Positions 38,165 through 47,210 of a DNA stretch of 64,000 nt are shown here, piece after piece (position 1 is the first letter of the stretch; every line of letters begins with the position of its first letter). The DNA lies in NCBI RefSeq assembly GCF_037023755.1, contig NZ_CP146100.1, positions 2,420,501-2,484,500 on the forward strand, given 5' to 3'. Position numbers and translations under genes: made by a program. Origin of the DNA: Saccharopolyspora sp. SCSIO 74807 (GTDB lineage Bacteria > Actinomycetota > Actinomycetes > Mycobacteriales > Pseudonocardiaceae). The notes beneath the pieces are model-generated. The model was given only the letters and a program-made list of their open reading frames with translations, was not told the origin of the DNA and made no database searches.

Positions 38165-39124
38165 TCAGGGCCGCAGCAGCACTTTCCCGGCCGCTCGGCG
38201 CTGATCGAGTTCCCGAAGCGCGTGCGCGGCGTCCTGGAACGGGTGGGTGGAACCGACCAGCGTGCGCAACCCGCCGGATTCCACGTGCGGCAACAGCTCC
38301 TGCCACTGCTGCCGCGGATATTCCGGTCGGGAACCGCAGAACGCGCCCCAGCCGACGCCCACGACGTCGAGGTTGTTCAGCAGCAGGCGGTTCACCTTCA
38401 CCGTGGGGATCTCGCCCGCGGTGAAGCCGATGACCAGCAGCCGTCCCTCGTCGCGCAGGGTGCGCAGCGAGTCGGTGAACCGGTCGCCGCCCACCGGGTC
38501 GACCACCAGGTCCACGCCGCGCTTGCCGACCAGTTCCGCCACCGCGTCGCGGAATCCTTCGGCGAGCACCACGTGCTGCGCGCCCGCGGAACGCGCAGCC
38601 TCCACTTTGGACTCCTGGGAGACCACGGCGATCACCCGCGCGCCCAGCACGCTCGCCAGCTGCACCGCGGCCGTGCCCACGCCACCGGAAGCCCCGTGCA
38701 CCAGCACGGTCTCACCGGCGCGCAACCGGCCGCGGCGGGCGAGCGCGAAGTGCACCGTCAGGTAGTTCATCGGCATCCCGGCCGCGGCGTCGAACGGCAC
38801 CTGCTCCGGCAGCGGGAACACGCGCTCGGCGTCGACCGCGGCCAGCTCCGCGAAACCGCCGATGCCGGGGAAGGCGGCGACCCGCTGGCCCTGCTCGAAG
38901 CCCTCGGCCGCTTCGCGCACCACACCTGCGACTTCCGAGCCCGGCACGAACGGCGGCTCCGGTTTGATCTGGTACTCGCCGCGGGTCATCAGCACGTCCG
39001 GGAAGGTCACCCCGGCCGCGCGCACCTCGATCAGCACCTGGCCCGGACCTGGCGCCGGGTCTTCGGCGTCGGCGACCCGCACCGAATCGGGGCCGGTCAG
39101 CTCGGTGATCTGCACCGCTCGCAT
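38165..39124 (-). CDS. Quinone oxidoreductase-like MDR enzyme
   Basis: 319 residues of the zinc-free medium-chain dehydrogenase family. GroES-like half has VPGSEVAGVV; the Rossmann half has VHGASGGVGTAAVQLA. No zinc-ligand cysteines are visible. Such enzymes reduce quinones or enoyl thioesters with NADPH. GCAGGGAGGAACGAC precedes the ATG. Downstream of, and in the same direction as, the TetR gene at 39205; the stop is six bases from that of the convergent LysR gene. Confidence 0.82.
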   Translation of the reverse strand: MRAVQITELTGPDSVRVADAEDPAPGPGQVLIEVRAAGVTFPDVLMTRGEYQIKPEPPFVPGSEVAGVVREAAEGFEQGQRVAAFPGIGGFAELAAVDAERVFPLPEQVPFDAAAGMPMNYLTVHFALARRGRLRAGETVLVHGASGGVGTAAVQLASVLGARVIAVVSQESKVEAARSAGAQHVVLAEGFRDAVAELVGKRGVDLVVDPVGGDRFTDSLRTLRDEGRLLVIGFTAGEIPTVKVNRLLLNNLDVVGVGWGAFCGSRPEYPRQQWQELLPHVESGGLRTLVGSTHPFQDAAHALRELDQRRAAGKVLLRP

Positions 39125-39204
39125 GTCGTTCCTCCCTGCACGTCGGCGTTCGCCGTCCGCAGCCGATCATCCGCGCGATCAGCCGTAAACCGGTTCGCGG
39201 TTCG

Positions 39205-39879
39205 TCAGCCCGCCGGTCGCAGCAGGTGCGGGTAGTCATCCCGGTGCTGCGTGCGCACGATCGCGCCCAGCAGCAACGCGGTCTGCTTGACGACGTACTC
39301 CTCGAAGTCCATCGTTTGCCCGAGGTACCAGCGCTTCAACGCCCAACCGTGGGCCAGCAGCAGGAAGTCCTGCGAGACCAGTTCCACGTCCACGTCGGTG
39401 AGCAGGCCACCGGCGACGCCTGCGCGCAGCGCTTCCCGCAGCGGCTCGCTCGTCTCGATCTCCAGCCGCTTGATCTTCGCGCGGCCCTCGGTGCCGAGCG
39501 ACTTGCTCTCCCGGTAGGTCAGCACCGCGGCGTGCCGATGCGCGTTGATCACCTCGCAGTAGGCGCGGAAGGCACCGGCGATCCGCTCCACCGGATCGGT
39601 CCCCGCCCGCACGGCAGGCGGCACCTGTGCCGCGAAGGCGTCCAGCACGTCGACGATCACCGCCAGCAGCAGGTCGTCCTTGCCGCCGAAGTAGCGGTAG
39701 ATGAGGCCGACGCTGACTTCGGCCTCCGCGGCGAGCGCCTGCATGGACACCCCGTGGAAGCCGTCGCGCTCCATCAGCCGGGCCGCCGCGTCCAGCAGCT
39801 GCCGGTGGCGCCACTCGGAGCGCGCGGCGCGGGCGGCCTCGTTCGGATCTTGCGGTTCCGACCTGGTGGGCGTGGGCAC
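39205..39879 (-). CDS. TetR-family regulator of the alicyclic-acid-like operon
   Basis: 224 residues; HTH MERDGFHGVSMQALAAEAEVSV followed by GLIYRYFGGKDDLL. The GTG at 39879 with AGGGAG upstream is preferred over a longer start. It diverges from the acyl-CoA dehydrogenase operon at 40094, and a large dyad lies between. Likely local repressor released by a CoA thioester, as for other TetR regulators of acyl-CoA operons; inferred. Confidence 0.8.
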   Translation of the reverse strand: MPTPTRSEPQDPNEAARAARSEWRHRQLLDAAARLMERDGFHGVSMQALAAEAEVSVGLIYRYFGGKDDLLLAVIVDVLDAFAAQVPPAVRAGTDPVERIAGAFRAYCEVINAHRHAAVLTYRESKSLGTEGRAKIKRLEIETSEPLREALRAGVAGGLLTDVDVELVSQDFLLLAHGWALKRWYLGQTMDFEEYVVKQTALLLGAIVRTQHRDDYPHLLRPAG

Positions 39880-40002
39880 GCGGTTCTCCCTGCACATCGG
39901 TGAACGCCGAGTTCATCTTCCCGGGCGCTGGTGCGCACCGGCCGGGCGGGTGTCCGGCGCCGGTCGTGCCGGCGTCCTTGACACCGCAGGCCCGATGAAT
40001 CA

Positions 40003-40044
40003 ATCTTCAGTTCCGCTGAACATGCATTCACCTTAGCTGAAGAT
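40003..40044. promoter_or_regulatory. Nested inverted repeats, candidate TetR operator
   Basis: ATCTTCAG (40003-40010) and CTGAAGAT (40037-40044) are perfect complements 26 bases apart; TTCAG-TTCCG-CTGAA (40006-40020) forms an inner dyad sharing the left arm. The block lies just upstream of the mini-ORF and acyl-CoA dehydrogenase gene, in the divergent promoter. Confidence 0.6.
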
Positions 40045-40063
40045 CCGCTCACCGAGGAGGGCC

Positions 40064-40090
40064 ATGACCACCCGCGAGGACATCGAGTAG
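40064..40090 (+). CDS. Eight-codon leader ORF before acyl-CoA dehydrogenase
   Basis: ATG to TAG encodes MTTREDIE. It has a stronger ribosome site (GAGGAGGG, three bases before the ATG) than the downstream gene. The stop is three bases before the next ATG, so ribosomes that end here could restart on the dehydrogenase. It may serve only for coupled translation. Whether the peptide is made is unknown. Confidence 0.5.
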   Translation: MTTREDIE

Positions 40091-40093
40091 CCG

Positions 40094-41242
40094 ATGGACG
40101 TCACGCTGACCGAAGACCAGCTGCGCCTGCGCGACGAAGCCGGCCGGTTCGCCGCCGAACGGCTCGCGCCGCACTACCGGGAGCGGGAACAGCGCGGATC
40201 CGTCGAGCCGCAGGTGCGCCGGGAGATGGGCGATCGCGGCTTCATCGCCCCGGAGCTGCCCGTCGAGATCGGCGGGCGCGGCCTGGACCGGGTCACCTCC
40301 GGAATCCTCACCGAAGAGATCGCCCGCGGTGACTTCTCGGTGGCCTACCTGCAGGTGGTGGGCTCGCTGGTCGGCCAGATCCTCGCGAGCAACGCTGCTT
40401 CCGAGGTTGCCGCCCGCTGGGTGCCGGGCATCTGCCGCGGGGAGCACATCGTCGGCATCGGCCTGACCGAGCCGCACGCCGGTTCGGACGCCGGGATGCC
40501 GCGGCTGACCGCACGGCGCGACGGCGACGACTACCTGCTCACCGGCACCAAGTCGCTGTCTTTCGGCGGCGACGCGGCCGCCGCGGTCGTGTTCGCCCGC
40601 ACCGGCGAGCAGCAGGCGCGCGGCAAGGGCATCAGCGCGTTCCTGGTGCCGCTGGACCTGCCCGGGGTGACCCGCGAGTCCTATTCGGACATGGGCACGC
40701 GGGCGGTCGGCCGCGGCGCGGTGCACTTCGACGGCGTGCGGGTTCCTGCGGAGCACCTCCTCGGTGCGGAGGGCAAGGGATTCTCCGAGGTGCTCCGGGG
40801 TTTCGACTTCAGCCGCGCGCTGATCGGCCTGCAGTGCGTCGGAGCCGCGCAGGCCAGCGTCACCGAGACCTGGCGCTACGTCAGCGAGCGCGAAGCGTTC
40901 GACCAGCCGTTGAGCAAGTTCCAAGGAGTCTCGTTCCCGCTGGCCGAGGCGGACACGCGGCTCACCGCGGCGCGGCTGCTGTGCTACCGGACGCTTTCGC
41001 TGCGGGACCGGGGGATGCCGCACACCGCGGAGGCCGCGATGTGCAAGTGGCTCGCGCCGAAGGATTCGTTCGAGGCCATCCAGAACTGCCTGCTGCTGCA
41101 CGGCCAGTACGGCTACCGGACCGAGTTGCCGCTGGAGCAGCGGTTGCGCGACGTGCTCGGCCTGCAGATCGGCGACGGCACCGCGCAGGTCATGAAGTTG
41201 ATCATCGCCCGGGAGCGGCTCGGGCGGCAGCTGGCTCCCTGA
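40094..41242 (+). CDS. Acyl-CoA dehydrogenase, AliB/cyclohexanecarboxyl-CoA type
   Basis: 382 residues. GLTEPHAGSDAG near residue 135, GTKSLSFGGDA, VHFDGVRVPAEHLL, and a C-terminal LRDVLGLQIGDGTAQVMKLIIARE in place of the usual GGTSEI block. First full gene of a four-gene rightward operon with a BadH-like SDR, a CoA ligase and a crotonase. That set resembles the cyclohexanecarboxylate route (AliA ligase, AliB dehydrogenase, hydratase, BadH), so the substrate is probably an alicyclic acyl-CoA, possibly a steroid or terpene fragment. Confidence 0.75.
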   Translation: MDVTLTEDQLRLRDEAGRFAAERLAPHYREREQRGSVEPQVRREMGDRGFIAPELPVEIGGRGLDRVTSGILTEEIARGDFSVAYLQVVGSLVGQILASNAASEVAARWVPGICRGEHIVGIGLTEPHAGSDAGMPRLTARRDGDDYLLTGTKSLSFGGDAAAAVVFARTGEQQARGKGISAFLVPLDLPGVTRESYSDMGTRAVGRGAVHFDGVRVPAEHLLGAEGKGFSEVLRGFDFSRALIGLQCVGAAQASVTETWRYVSEREAFDQPLSKFQGVSFPLAEADTRLTAARLLCYRTLSLRDRGMPHTAEAAMCKWLAPKDSFEAIQNCLLLHGQYGYRTELPLEQRLRDVLGLQIGDGTAQVMKLIIARERLGRQLAP

Positions 41243-41260
41243 GCCGGGTTGGGAGACGAA

Positions 41261-42001
41261 ATGGGACGACTGGAGCACAAGATCGCCGCGGTGACCGGCG
41301 CGGGCCGCGGCATCGGCCGGGCCATCGCCGAGAAGCTGGCCGCCGAAGGCGCCACCGTCGTGGTCTCGGACATCGACGGGGAGTCCGCCAACGCCACCGC
41401 GGAAGCCGTCGGCGGGGTGGGGCTGCGCACCGACGTCGCCGACGCGGACTCGGTCGAGGCGATGCTCGCGCAGGTCCGGGAACGGTTCGGCCGGTTGGAC
41501 GTGCTGGTCAACAACGCGGGCTGGGACAAGGCCGAACCGTTCGTCGACACCGACGCCGCCGACTGGCACAAGATCGTCGGGATCAACCTGTTCGGCACCT
41601 TGCACACCACCAAGGCGGCGCTGCCGATGATGATCGAGCAGCAGTCCGGGTCGATCGTGAACCTCGGATCGGACGCGGCCAGGGTCGGCTCCTCCGGGGA
41701 GGCGGTGTACTCGGCGGCCAAGGGCGGTGTCGTGTCGTTCACCAAGACCCTCGCCCGCGAGATGGCCCGCAACAAGATCAACGTGAACTGCGTGTGCCCC
41801 GGCCCTGCCGACACCGAGCTGTTCGCCTCGATCGGCGGGGACGACCCCAAGCTGCGCGAATCGCTGATCAAGGCCATCCCGTTCCGGCGGCTGGCGGATC
41901 CGGCCGATCTCGCCAACACCGTGGCGTTCTTCGCCTCGGACGAGGCCGGATACCTCACCGGGCAGACCGTCAGCGTCAGCGGCGGCCTCACGATGAGCTG
42001 A
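41261..42001 (+). CDS. BadH-like 2-hydroxycyclohexanecarboxyl-CoA dehydrogenase
   Basis: 246-residue SDR. TGAGRGIGRAIAEKLA, the unusual NNAGWDKAEPF, GSDAARVGSSGEAVYSAAKGG and the C-terminal SVSGGLTM are the pattern I associate with BadH of Rhodopseudomonas palustris. The ATG at 41261 follows GGGAGACGAA; a longer start to the left has no better site. It oxidises the ring hydroxyl formed after hydration of a cyclohexene-carboxyl-CoA. No BadI-type ring hydrolase is found next to it. Confidence 0.8.
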   Translation: MGRLEHKIAAVTGAGRGIGRAIAEKLAAEGATVVVSDIDGESANATAEAVGGVGLRTDVADADSVEAMLAQVRERFGRLDVLVNNAGWDKAEPFVDTDAADWHKIVGINLFGTLHTTKAALPMMIEQQSGSIVNLGSDAARVGSSGEAVYSAAKGGVVSFTKTLAREMARNKINVNCVCPGPADTELFASIGGDDPKLRESLIKAIPFRRLADPADLANTVAFFASDEAGYLTGQTVSVSGGLTMS

Positions 42002-42068
42002 TCCGGGCCGCGGCGCCACTGGAACGGCCGAGTCAGCAGCCGTGCACCTCGATGCGGAGGGAATCAGC

Positions 42069-43709
42069 ATGACCACTTACGACCCCGCGGCGTACCGCGA
42101 GTTCATCGAGCGCGATTTCACCTACCTCAACGGATTCCGGCGCAACACCCACCGGTACGCGAACCGGATCGCCTTGCACTGCCCGTCGACAGGCGCCGAA
42201 TTCACCTACGCCGAACTCGGTGATCGGGTCGACCGGCTGGCATCCGGCTTGGCAGCGGCCGGTGTCGAACCCGGTGACGTGGTGGTCTACCAGCTCCACA
42301 ACGGCCCGGAGTTCGCGCAGCTCTACCTGGCCACGCAGGCGGCGGGCGCGGTCGGCGCGCCGATCAACTTCCGGCTTTCGGCGGGCGAGGTCGCGTTCAT
42401 CCTCGACGACAGCCGCCCGCGCGTGTTCGTGCACGATGCCGCGCTCGCCGAAACCGTCGCCGCCGCGCTCGAGCACGCCGAGCACCGGCCCGATCTGGTG
42501 GTGGCCGCAGGCGGGCGAACACCCGGCGCGACACCGTTCGAGGCGCTGATCAGCGACCGGGCCGAGCCGCCTGCGCCCTCCCGCACGGTCTACGACGAGA
42601 CCACCCGGCTCTACACCTCCGGCACCACCGGGATGCCCAAGGGAGTGCCGCTGAACAGCATGATCGAGATCTTCAGCGCGCACGACGTGATCATGCACTT
42701 CCTGCTCTCGCCGGAGGACCGCACGCTGAACATGACGCCGTGGTTCCACCGCGGCGGGCTCTACGCCGGCGGCCCGAACCCGGCGTTCTACCTGGGTGCG
42801 CAGGTCGTTCCGATGCGCACGTTCGATGCGGCGGAGTGCCTGGACCAGGTGCAGCGGCACGGCATCACCTTCCTCATCGGGGCGCCGACGAACCTGGCGA
42901 TGCTGGCCGCGGAGCAGTCCGCGCGCCCGCGCGAGCTCTCCAGCCTGCGCGGCATCGTCACGATGGGAGCGCCGCTGGAGGCGGAAGCCGCGCTGCGCTA
43001 CCAGCAGGTCCTGTGCCCGCGGATCTTCAACGGCTACGGCACCACGGAAGCGTTCTGGAACAGCTTCCTGCGGCCCGCCGACCTGCCGGAGCACGCGGGC
43101 AGCGCGGGCCGGGCCTGCACCGACGACGACATGGCCGTGGTCCGGGTGCTCGGCGACCGGCTCGCCGAGCCGCACGAGACCGTCGCCCGCGACGGAACCG
43201 AGGTCGGCGAGGTCATCGTCCGCTCCCCGAAGTGCGGCTACGCCTACGCGAACGCGCCGGAGCAGGAGGCGGGCAAGTTCCACCGCGGCTGGCTCTACAT
43301 CGGCGATCTGGCCACCTGGGACGCCGACGAGTTCGTCACGATCGTCGGCCGCAAGGACGACATGATCGTCTCCGGCGGCGAGAACGTGCACCCGGTGCAG
43401 GTGGAGGAGGTGCTCAACGAGCACGCCGCGGTCGAGGACTCGATGGTCGTCGGCATCCCGCACGAGCACTGGGGCCGCCTCGTCGTCGCCTACGTGGTCC
43501 CCGCCGACGGCTCCCTCACGGCCGAAGAGTGCGAGCGGCATTGCCGCGAGCATCCGATGCTGGCCGATTACAAGCGCCCCCGCGCCTACCGGCTCGTCGA
43601 TTCGCTGCCGGTGACCGCCACCGGCAAGAAGATCCACTACAAGGCCCGCGAGCAGGCCGCCGACGAATTCTCCCGCGGCTTGTTCACCCGCCTCGGCACG
43701 CCCGCTTGA
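42069..43709 (+). CDS. Acyl-CoA ligase (ANL superfamily)
   Basis: 546 residues. AMP-binding motif LYTSGTTGMPKGVP at about residue 178, FNGYGTTEAFWNS near 325, GWLYIGDLATWD near 412, hinge GRKDDMIVSGGENV, and the C-terminal lysine in TATGKKIHYK. It activates a carboxylic acid with ATP and CoA. GGAGGGA precedes the ATG. Context suggests an alicyclic or branched acid, analogous to AliA. Confidence 0.85.
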   Translation: MTTYDPAAYREFIERDFTYLNGFRRNTHRYANRIALHCPSTGAEFTYAELGDRVDRLASGLAAAGVEPGDVVVYQLHNGPEFAQLYLATQAAGAVGAPINFRLSAGEVAFILDDSRPRVFVHDAALAETVAAALEHAEHRPDLVVAAGGRTPGATPFEALISDRAEPPAPSRTVYDETTRLYTSGTTGMPKGVPLNSMIEIFSAHDVIMHFLLSPEDRTLNMTPWFHRGGLYAGGPNPAFYLGAQVVPMRTFDAAECLDQVQRHGITFLIGAPTNLAMLAAEQSARPRELSSLRGIVTMGAPLEAEAALRYQQVLCPRIFNGYGTTEAFWNSFLRPADLPEHAGSAGRACTDDDMAVVRVLGDRLAEPHETVARDGTEVGEVIVRSPKCGYAYANAPEQEAGKFHRGWLYIGDLATWDADEFVTIVGRKDDMIVSGGENVHPVQVEEVLNEHAAVEDSMVVGIPHEHWGRLVVAYVVPADGSLTAEECERHCREHPMLADYKRPRAYRLVDSLPVTATGKKIHYKAREQAADEFSRGLFTRLGTPA

Positions 43710-43732
43710 TCCGCACCCAGGGAAGGACCGCC

Positions 43733-44530
43733 ATGGATTTCTCCGCTTACCGGCAACTCCGCTTCGAGCGCCGCGACAACGGAGTCCTGCTGATCACGCT
43801 GGATCAGCCGCAGAAGTACAACGCCACCGACGAGGAGATGCACAACGAACTCGCCCGGGTGTGGGCCGATGTCTCGGCCGACCCGGAAACGCGGGTGGCG
43901 GTGGTGACCGGCGCGGGCAAGGCGTTCTCCGCCGGTGGCGACCTGGACATGGTGCAGCGGATGGCCGGGGACCACGACCGCGTCTCGCGGATGCTCTCCG
44001 AGATGAGCGACATGGTCTACAACATCATCAACTGCGAGAAGCCGGTCGTCTCGGCGATCAACGGCGTCGCGGTCGGCGCCGGAACGGTCGTGGCGCTGCT
44101 GGCCGACATCTCGATCTGCGCCGAGGACGCCAAGCTCGGCGACGGCCACGTGAAGCTAGGCGTCGCCGCCGGGGACCACGCCGCGATCCTGTGGCCGCTG
44201 CTGTGCGGCATGGCCAAGGCCCGGTACTACCTGCTCACCGGCGAAATGCTCAGCGGTGCGGAAGCCGAGCGGATCGGCATGGTCAGCCGCGCGCTGCCCC
44301 GCGAGCAGGTGCTCGAGGAGTCGCTGCGGGTCGCGGACGGGCTGGCCACCGGATCGCAACCTGCGATCCGGTGGACCAAGCGGGCGTTGAGCAACTGGCT
44401 CAAGACGGCCGGGCCGATCTTCGACCAGTCCGCTGCCTACGAAATGCTCTGCTTCATGGGGCCGGACGTGCCCGAGGGCGCCGCCGCGCTGGCCGAGAAG
44501 CGGCAGCCCGATTTCCCGTCCGCCCGCTGA
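43733..44530 (+). CDS. Crotonase-family enoyl-CoA hydratase/isomerase
   Basis: 265 residues. [16 protein letters not shown] and [16 protein letters not shown] are the oxyanion segments. As in the crotonase at 828-1673, the usual catalytic glutamates are not evident ([20 protein letters not shown]), so its reaction may differ from plain hydration. GGAAGGACC precedes the ATG. Last gene of the ligase operon; it supplies the hydratase or hydrolase step. Confidence 0.8.
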   Translation: MDFSAYRQLRFERRDNGVLLITLDQPQKYNATDEEMHNELARVWADVSADPETRVAVVTGAGKAFSAGGDLDMVQRMAGDHDRVSRMLSEMSDMVYNIINCEKPVVSAINGVAVGAGTVVALLADISICAEDAKLGDGHVKLGVAAGDHAAILWPLLCGMAKARYYLLTGEMLSGAEAERIGMVSRALPREQVLEESLRVADGLATGSQPAIRWTKRALSNWLKTAGPIFDQSAAYEMLCFMGPDVPEGAAALAEKRQPDFPSAR

Positions 44531-44628
44531 TCCGCGAGATCACCGGCTGCGCACAGCAGCGCGTGCCGCCGGATCGGATCGGCGGCACGCGGTCGGGCCG
44601 TCCTCGCAGCTCGGCCCGGGCCTCGGGC

Positions 44629-45030
44629 TCAGCCGCGGAACAGCGCGGCGATGCTGCTCGGTAGCTGGGCCACCGTGTCGTCGACTTCCCCCGGCTCCGT
44701 CCAGGAGCGCACCGTCGAGAGCACTGCCCGGACCTGCTGCTCGGTGGTGTCGAGGTCGGTGGTGTAGATGTCCGCGCTGACCCGGTCCAGGAACCCGTTC
44801 TTGTCCACCTGGCGGGCCTGGCCGCTGCGGTCGTGCACCGCGTCGCGGGCCTCCTTCGGCAGCGGTTCCACGAGTTCGTCCAGCTCACCGGCGGTGATGC
44901 TCTCGCCGAGGGTGCGCAGCGTGGCGCGCACCAGCGTCTCGGCCTCGGCCGTCGACTCGACGCCGGAGGCGCGGCGGACCTCGCCGACGAACGATTGCCA
45001 CTGCGGACTGCTCTGCACGCTTTCGGTCAT
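44629..45030 (-). CDS. DUF2267 protein
   Basis: 133 residues. Two helical half-repeats with TLRTLGESITAGELDELVEPLP and a C-terminal LSTVRSWTEPGEVDDTVAQLP block ending AALFRG. DUF2267 proteins are small, soluble and of unknown role. The second in-frame ATG at 45030 is spaced better from AGGAAGGA than the first at 45036. The neighbour at 45091 is a paralogue. Confidence 0.75.
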   Translation of the reverse strand: MTESVQSSPQWQSFVGEVRRASGVESTAEAETLVRATLRTLGESITAGELDELVEPLPKEARDAVHDRSGQARQVDKNGFLDRVSADIYTTDLDTTEQQVRAVLSTVRSWTEPGEVDDTVAQLPSSIAALFRG

Positions 45031-45043
45031 CGCCATTCCTTCC

Positions 45044-45080
45044 TGCCTGCCGGGATACTGCCTGCCGGGATACTGCTCGC
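45044..45080. repeat. 15-bp tandem repeat between the DUF2267 genes
   Basis: TGCCTGCCGGGATAC occurs twice in direct succession, followed by a degenerate third start (TGCTCGCCGGG). It fills most of the 60 bases between the two paralogues and overlaps the ribosome-site region of the downstream one. Confidence 0.8.
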
Positions 45081-45090
45081 CGGGCGCCGT

Positions 45091-45471
45091 TCAGCCGAAC
45101 AGCGGCGCGTACGAAGACGGCAGCTGCGAGCGCAGGTCTTCGAGTTCACCGCGGCTCACGAACTGCGCCATCGTGCCCACCACCGCGTGCGCGTGCTCTC
45201 GCGCGAGATCCGGGTTCGAGTTCGGGCCTTCCTGATCGGCGATCCGTTCCAGGAAGTCGTCGAAGTCGTCCCGGTTCTCGGCCGAGCCGGTGCGTTCCAG
45301 CAGCGGGTCCTTGAGCTGTTCGGGAAGCTGGTCGGCCAGGTCGCGCGGTTCCTGCCCGGCCAGCCGCTGACCGAGCGTGGACAGCACGATGCGGGTGGTC
45401 TGCTCGGCTTCGGCGTTGTCCGGCAGCGCGGTCCGCCGGCGCACCGTTGCGAGGAACTCGTCGTAGTTCAT
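45091..45471 (-). CDS. DUF2267 protein
   Basis: 126 residues, same two-part plan as the neighbour: VLSTLGQRLAGQEPRDLADQLP and a C-terminal FVSRGELEDLRSQLPSSYAPLFG. ATG at 45471 with GGAGGCG upstream. The pair probably arose by tandem duplication. Function unknown. Confidence 0.78.
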   Translation of the reverse strand: MNYDEFLATVRRRTALPDNAEAEQTTRIVLSTLGQRLAGQEPRDLADQLPEQLKDPLLERTGSAENRDDFDDFLERIADQEGPNSNPDLAREHAHAVVGTMAQFVSRGELEDLRSQLPSSYAPLFG

Positions 45472-45575
45472 GTCGCCTCCGCTTCCTGGATCGGCCCGCG
45501 ATTTCCGGGTCGCGATCCGGTCGGGCGGTTCCGGGCCCGGTGTGCCCGGAGCCCGGCGGGCGCAAACTCGCCCGG

Positions 45576-47165
45576 CTACCGGCGGGCGGGCGTGGCGTCG
45601 AGCAGTGCGTAGGCCCGGTGCGAGAGCTCCAGCAGCTCCTCGGTCGGCAGCTCGGACGGGCGCACCTCACCGGCGGCGACGTCGTGGGCCTCGTGCAGTT
45701 CGACCAGCGCCGAGCGCAGCCGCGCAGGCTGCAGCGGCCGGGACTCGCTCAACCTTCGCACCCGCGTCAGCGCGGCCTGCACCCGCGACAACCACGCGCG
45801 GTTCGGCAGCGCCCAGGCCACGGCCACCGCGATCGCGGCGCCCAGCAGCGTCGCCCAGAACCGGTTCCAGCCGAGCACGCCCGGATCGGAGGCGGTTCCC
45901 AGCGCGCTGACCAGCAGCGCCACCGGTGTCGCGAACAGCAGGCCGAACGCGTAGTTGACGGTGACCGTCATCTCCGCACCCCACTGCAGCACGGCCAGCA
46001 GCACCACCAGCACCCACACCGGCGGCCCGGCGTGCAGCACGGCCACCGCGACCAGCACTCCGAGGACCGTGCCGCAGACCCGTTGCAGCATCCGCGGAAC
46101 CGAACCAGCGGTGCTGGTCGCCTGCAGGATCGAGACCGCGGACACCGCCGCCCAGTAGGTCTGCTCGATGCCGAGCAGACCGGCCGCGACACCGGCCAGC
46201 AGGGCGGCCAGGACGACCCGGGCCGCGTACGGCATCAACCACGACTTCACCCGGTGCGGCAGCAGCGCAGCCCGCAGCACGTCCCGGATGATCCACCAGC
46301 GCGACACCGGCGTCGGCGGGACCGCCGGCGCGGACTCCCGTCCGTGCGGCTCGGCGAAGGGACGACCGGCGCGGACTTCGCGCGCGGCGGTTCTGACCTC
46401 GTGCACCTGCACCGCGGGGGCGTCCGGGCTCAGCAGCGCCTCGCAGTTTTCGACCGCGCGCACGAGGTCGCGGTGCGGCCCGGTGTCGCGCTGCCGCCTG
46501 CCGACGAGTGCGACGCCGTTCCAGGCGGTCTCCACCGCGACCGCGGCGCGGTGCCGCAGCGCGAGGTCGGCGCGGTCGGCGAGCGCGTCCGCCGTCGCGT
46601 CCAGCGCCGCGGCCACCGCGCGCCGCTGCGGATTCAGCCCGCTCGCCGCCGTGCCCAGCACGGTCACCGTCCACGCGAACGCCGTGGACGCGACGATCGT
46701 CAGGAAGTGGGCACCGAGCCCGGCGGCCTGCAGCGGCAGGTGCGAACAGGCGCCGACGGCGAACGTGAAGATCAATCCACCGGGCGGTCCGATCTTGACC
46801 GCGGTGGCCGCGACCGTGCCGATCGCTCCGGCCAAGGCGGTGGCCAGCATCGCGATCGGCTCGTGCCACGGCTGCCCGCCCGCGAACACCGCGATCAGGT
46901 CGCCGGTGGTCACCGCCGCCACCATGCCGATCGCCACCACGCCCAACGTGCGGGCTTGCCGCGGATGCGCCTCGTTGCGGCAGTGCACGCTGGTGAGCGC
47001 GCCGAACACCGCGCCGGGCAGCAGGTCCAGCCGCCCGATGGCCAGCAGCACGCCGAGCGGGACCGCCATCGACAGCAACGCGCGTCCGGCGGGCCAGGCC
47101 AACGGGCCGCCGGGGCGCAGCCGGAAGGCGTCGGAGACGTTGCGGGTCAGCACGGTTGTCGGCAC
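45576..47165 (-). CDS. FUSC-family membrane transporter
   Basis: 529 residues with two clusters of hydrophobic helices (about 25-180 and 320-450) separated by a cytosolic stretch, the layout of fusaric-acid-resistance/YccS-type proteins. QTYWAAVSAVSILQAT and the helix after it match the FUSC-like domain. GTG at 47165. It diverges from the MarR gene with a palindromic operator between, so it is probably an efflux component induced by an aromatic or weak acid. Confidence 0.78.
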   Translation of the reverse strand: MPTTVLTRNVSDAFRLRPGGPLAWPAGRALLSMAVPLGVLLAIGRLDLLPGAVFGALTSVHCRNEAHPRQARTLGVVAIGMVAAVTTGDLIAVFAGGQPWHEPIAMLATALAGAIGTVAATAVKIGPPGGLIFTFAVGACSHLPLQAAGLGAHFLTIVASTAFAWTVTVLGTAASGLNPQRRAVAAALDATADALADRADLALRHRAAVAVETAWNGVALVGRRQRDTGPHRDLVRAVENCEALLSPDAPAVQVHEVRTAAREVRAGRPFAEPHGRESAPAVPPTPVSRWWIIRDVLRAALLPHRVKSWLMPYAARVVLAALLAGVAAGLLGIEQTYWAAVSAVSILQATSTAGSVPRMLQRVCGTVLGVLVAVAVLHAGPPVWVLVVLLAVLQWGAEMTVTVNYAFGLLFATPVALLVSALGTASDPGVLGWNRFWATLLGAAIAVAVAWALPNRAWLSRVQAALTRVRRLSESRPLQPARLRSALVELHEAHDVAAGEVRPSELPTEELLELSHRAYALLDATPARR

Positions 47166-47187
47166 CCTGCCAAGCTAGCCAAAAAAG

Positions 47188-47199
47188 TTCACTAGTGAA
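47188..47199. promoter_or_regulatory. MarR-type operator (TTCACTAGTGAA)
   Basis: Perfect 12-base palindrome in the 45-base divergent promoter of the FUSC and MarR genes; its position would let MarR block both. Confidence 0.75.
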
Positions 47200-47210
47200 A
47201 CGATGGTGAG

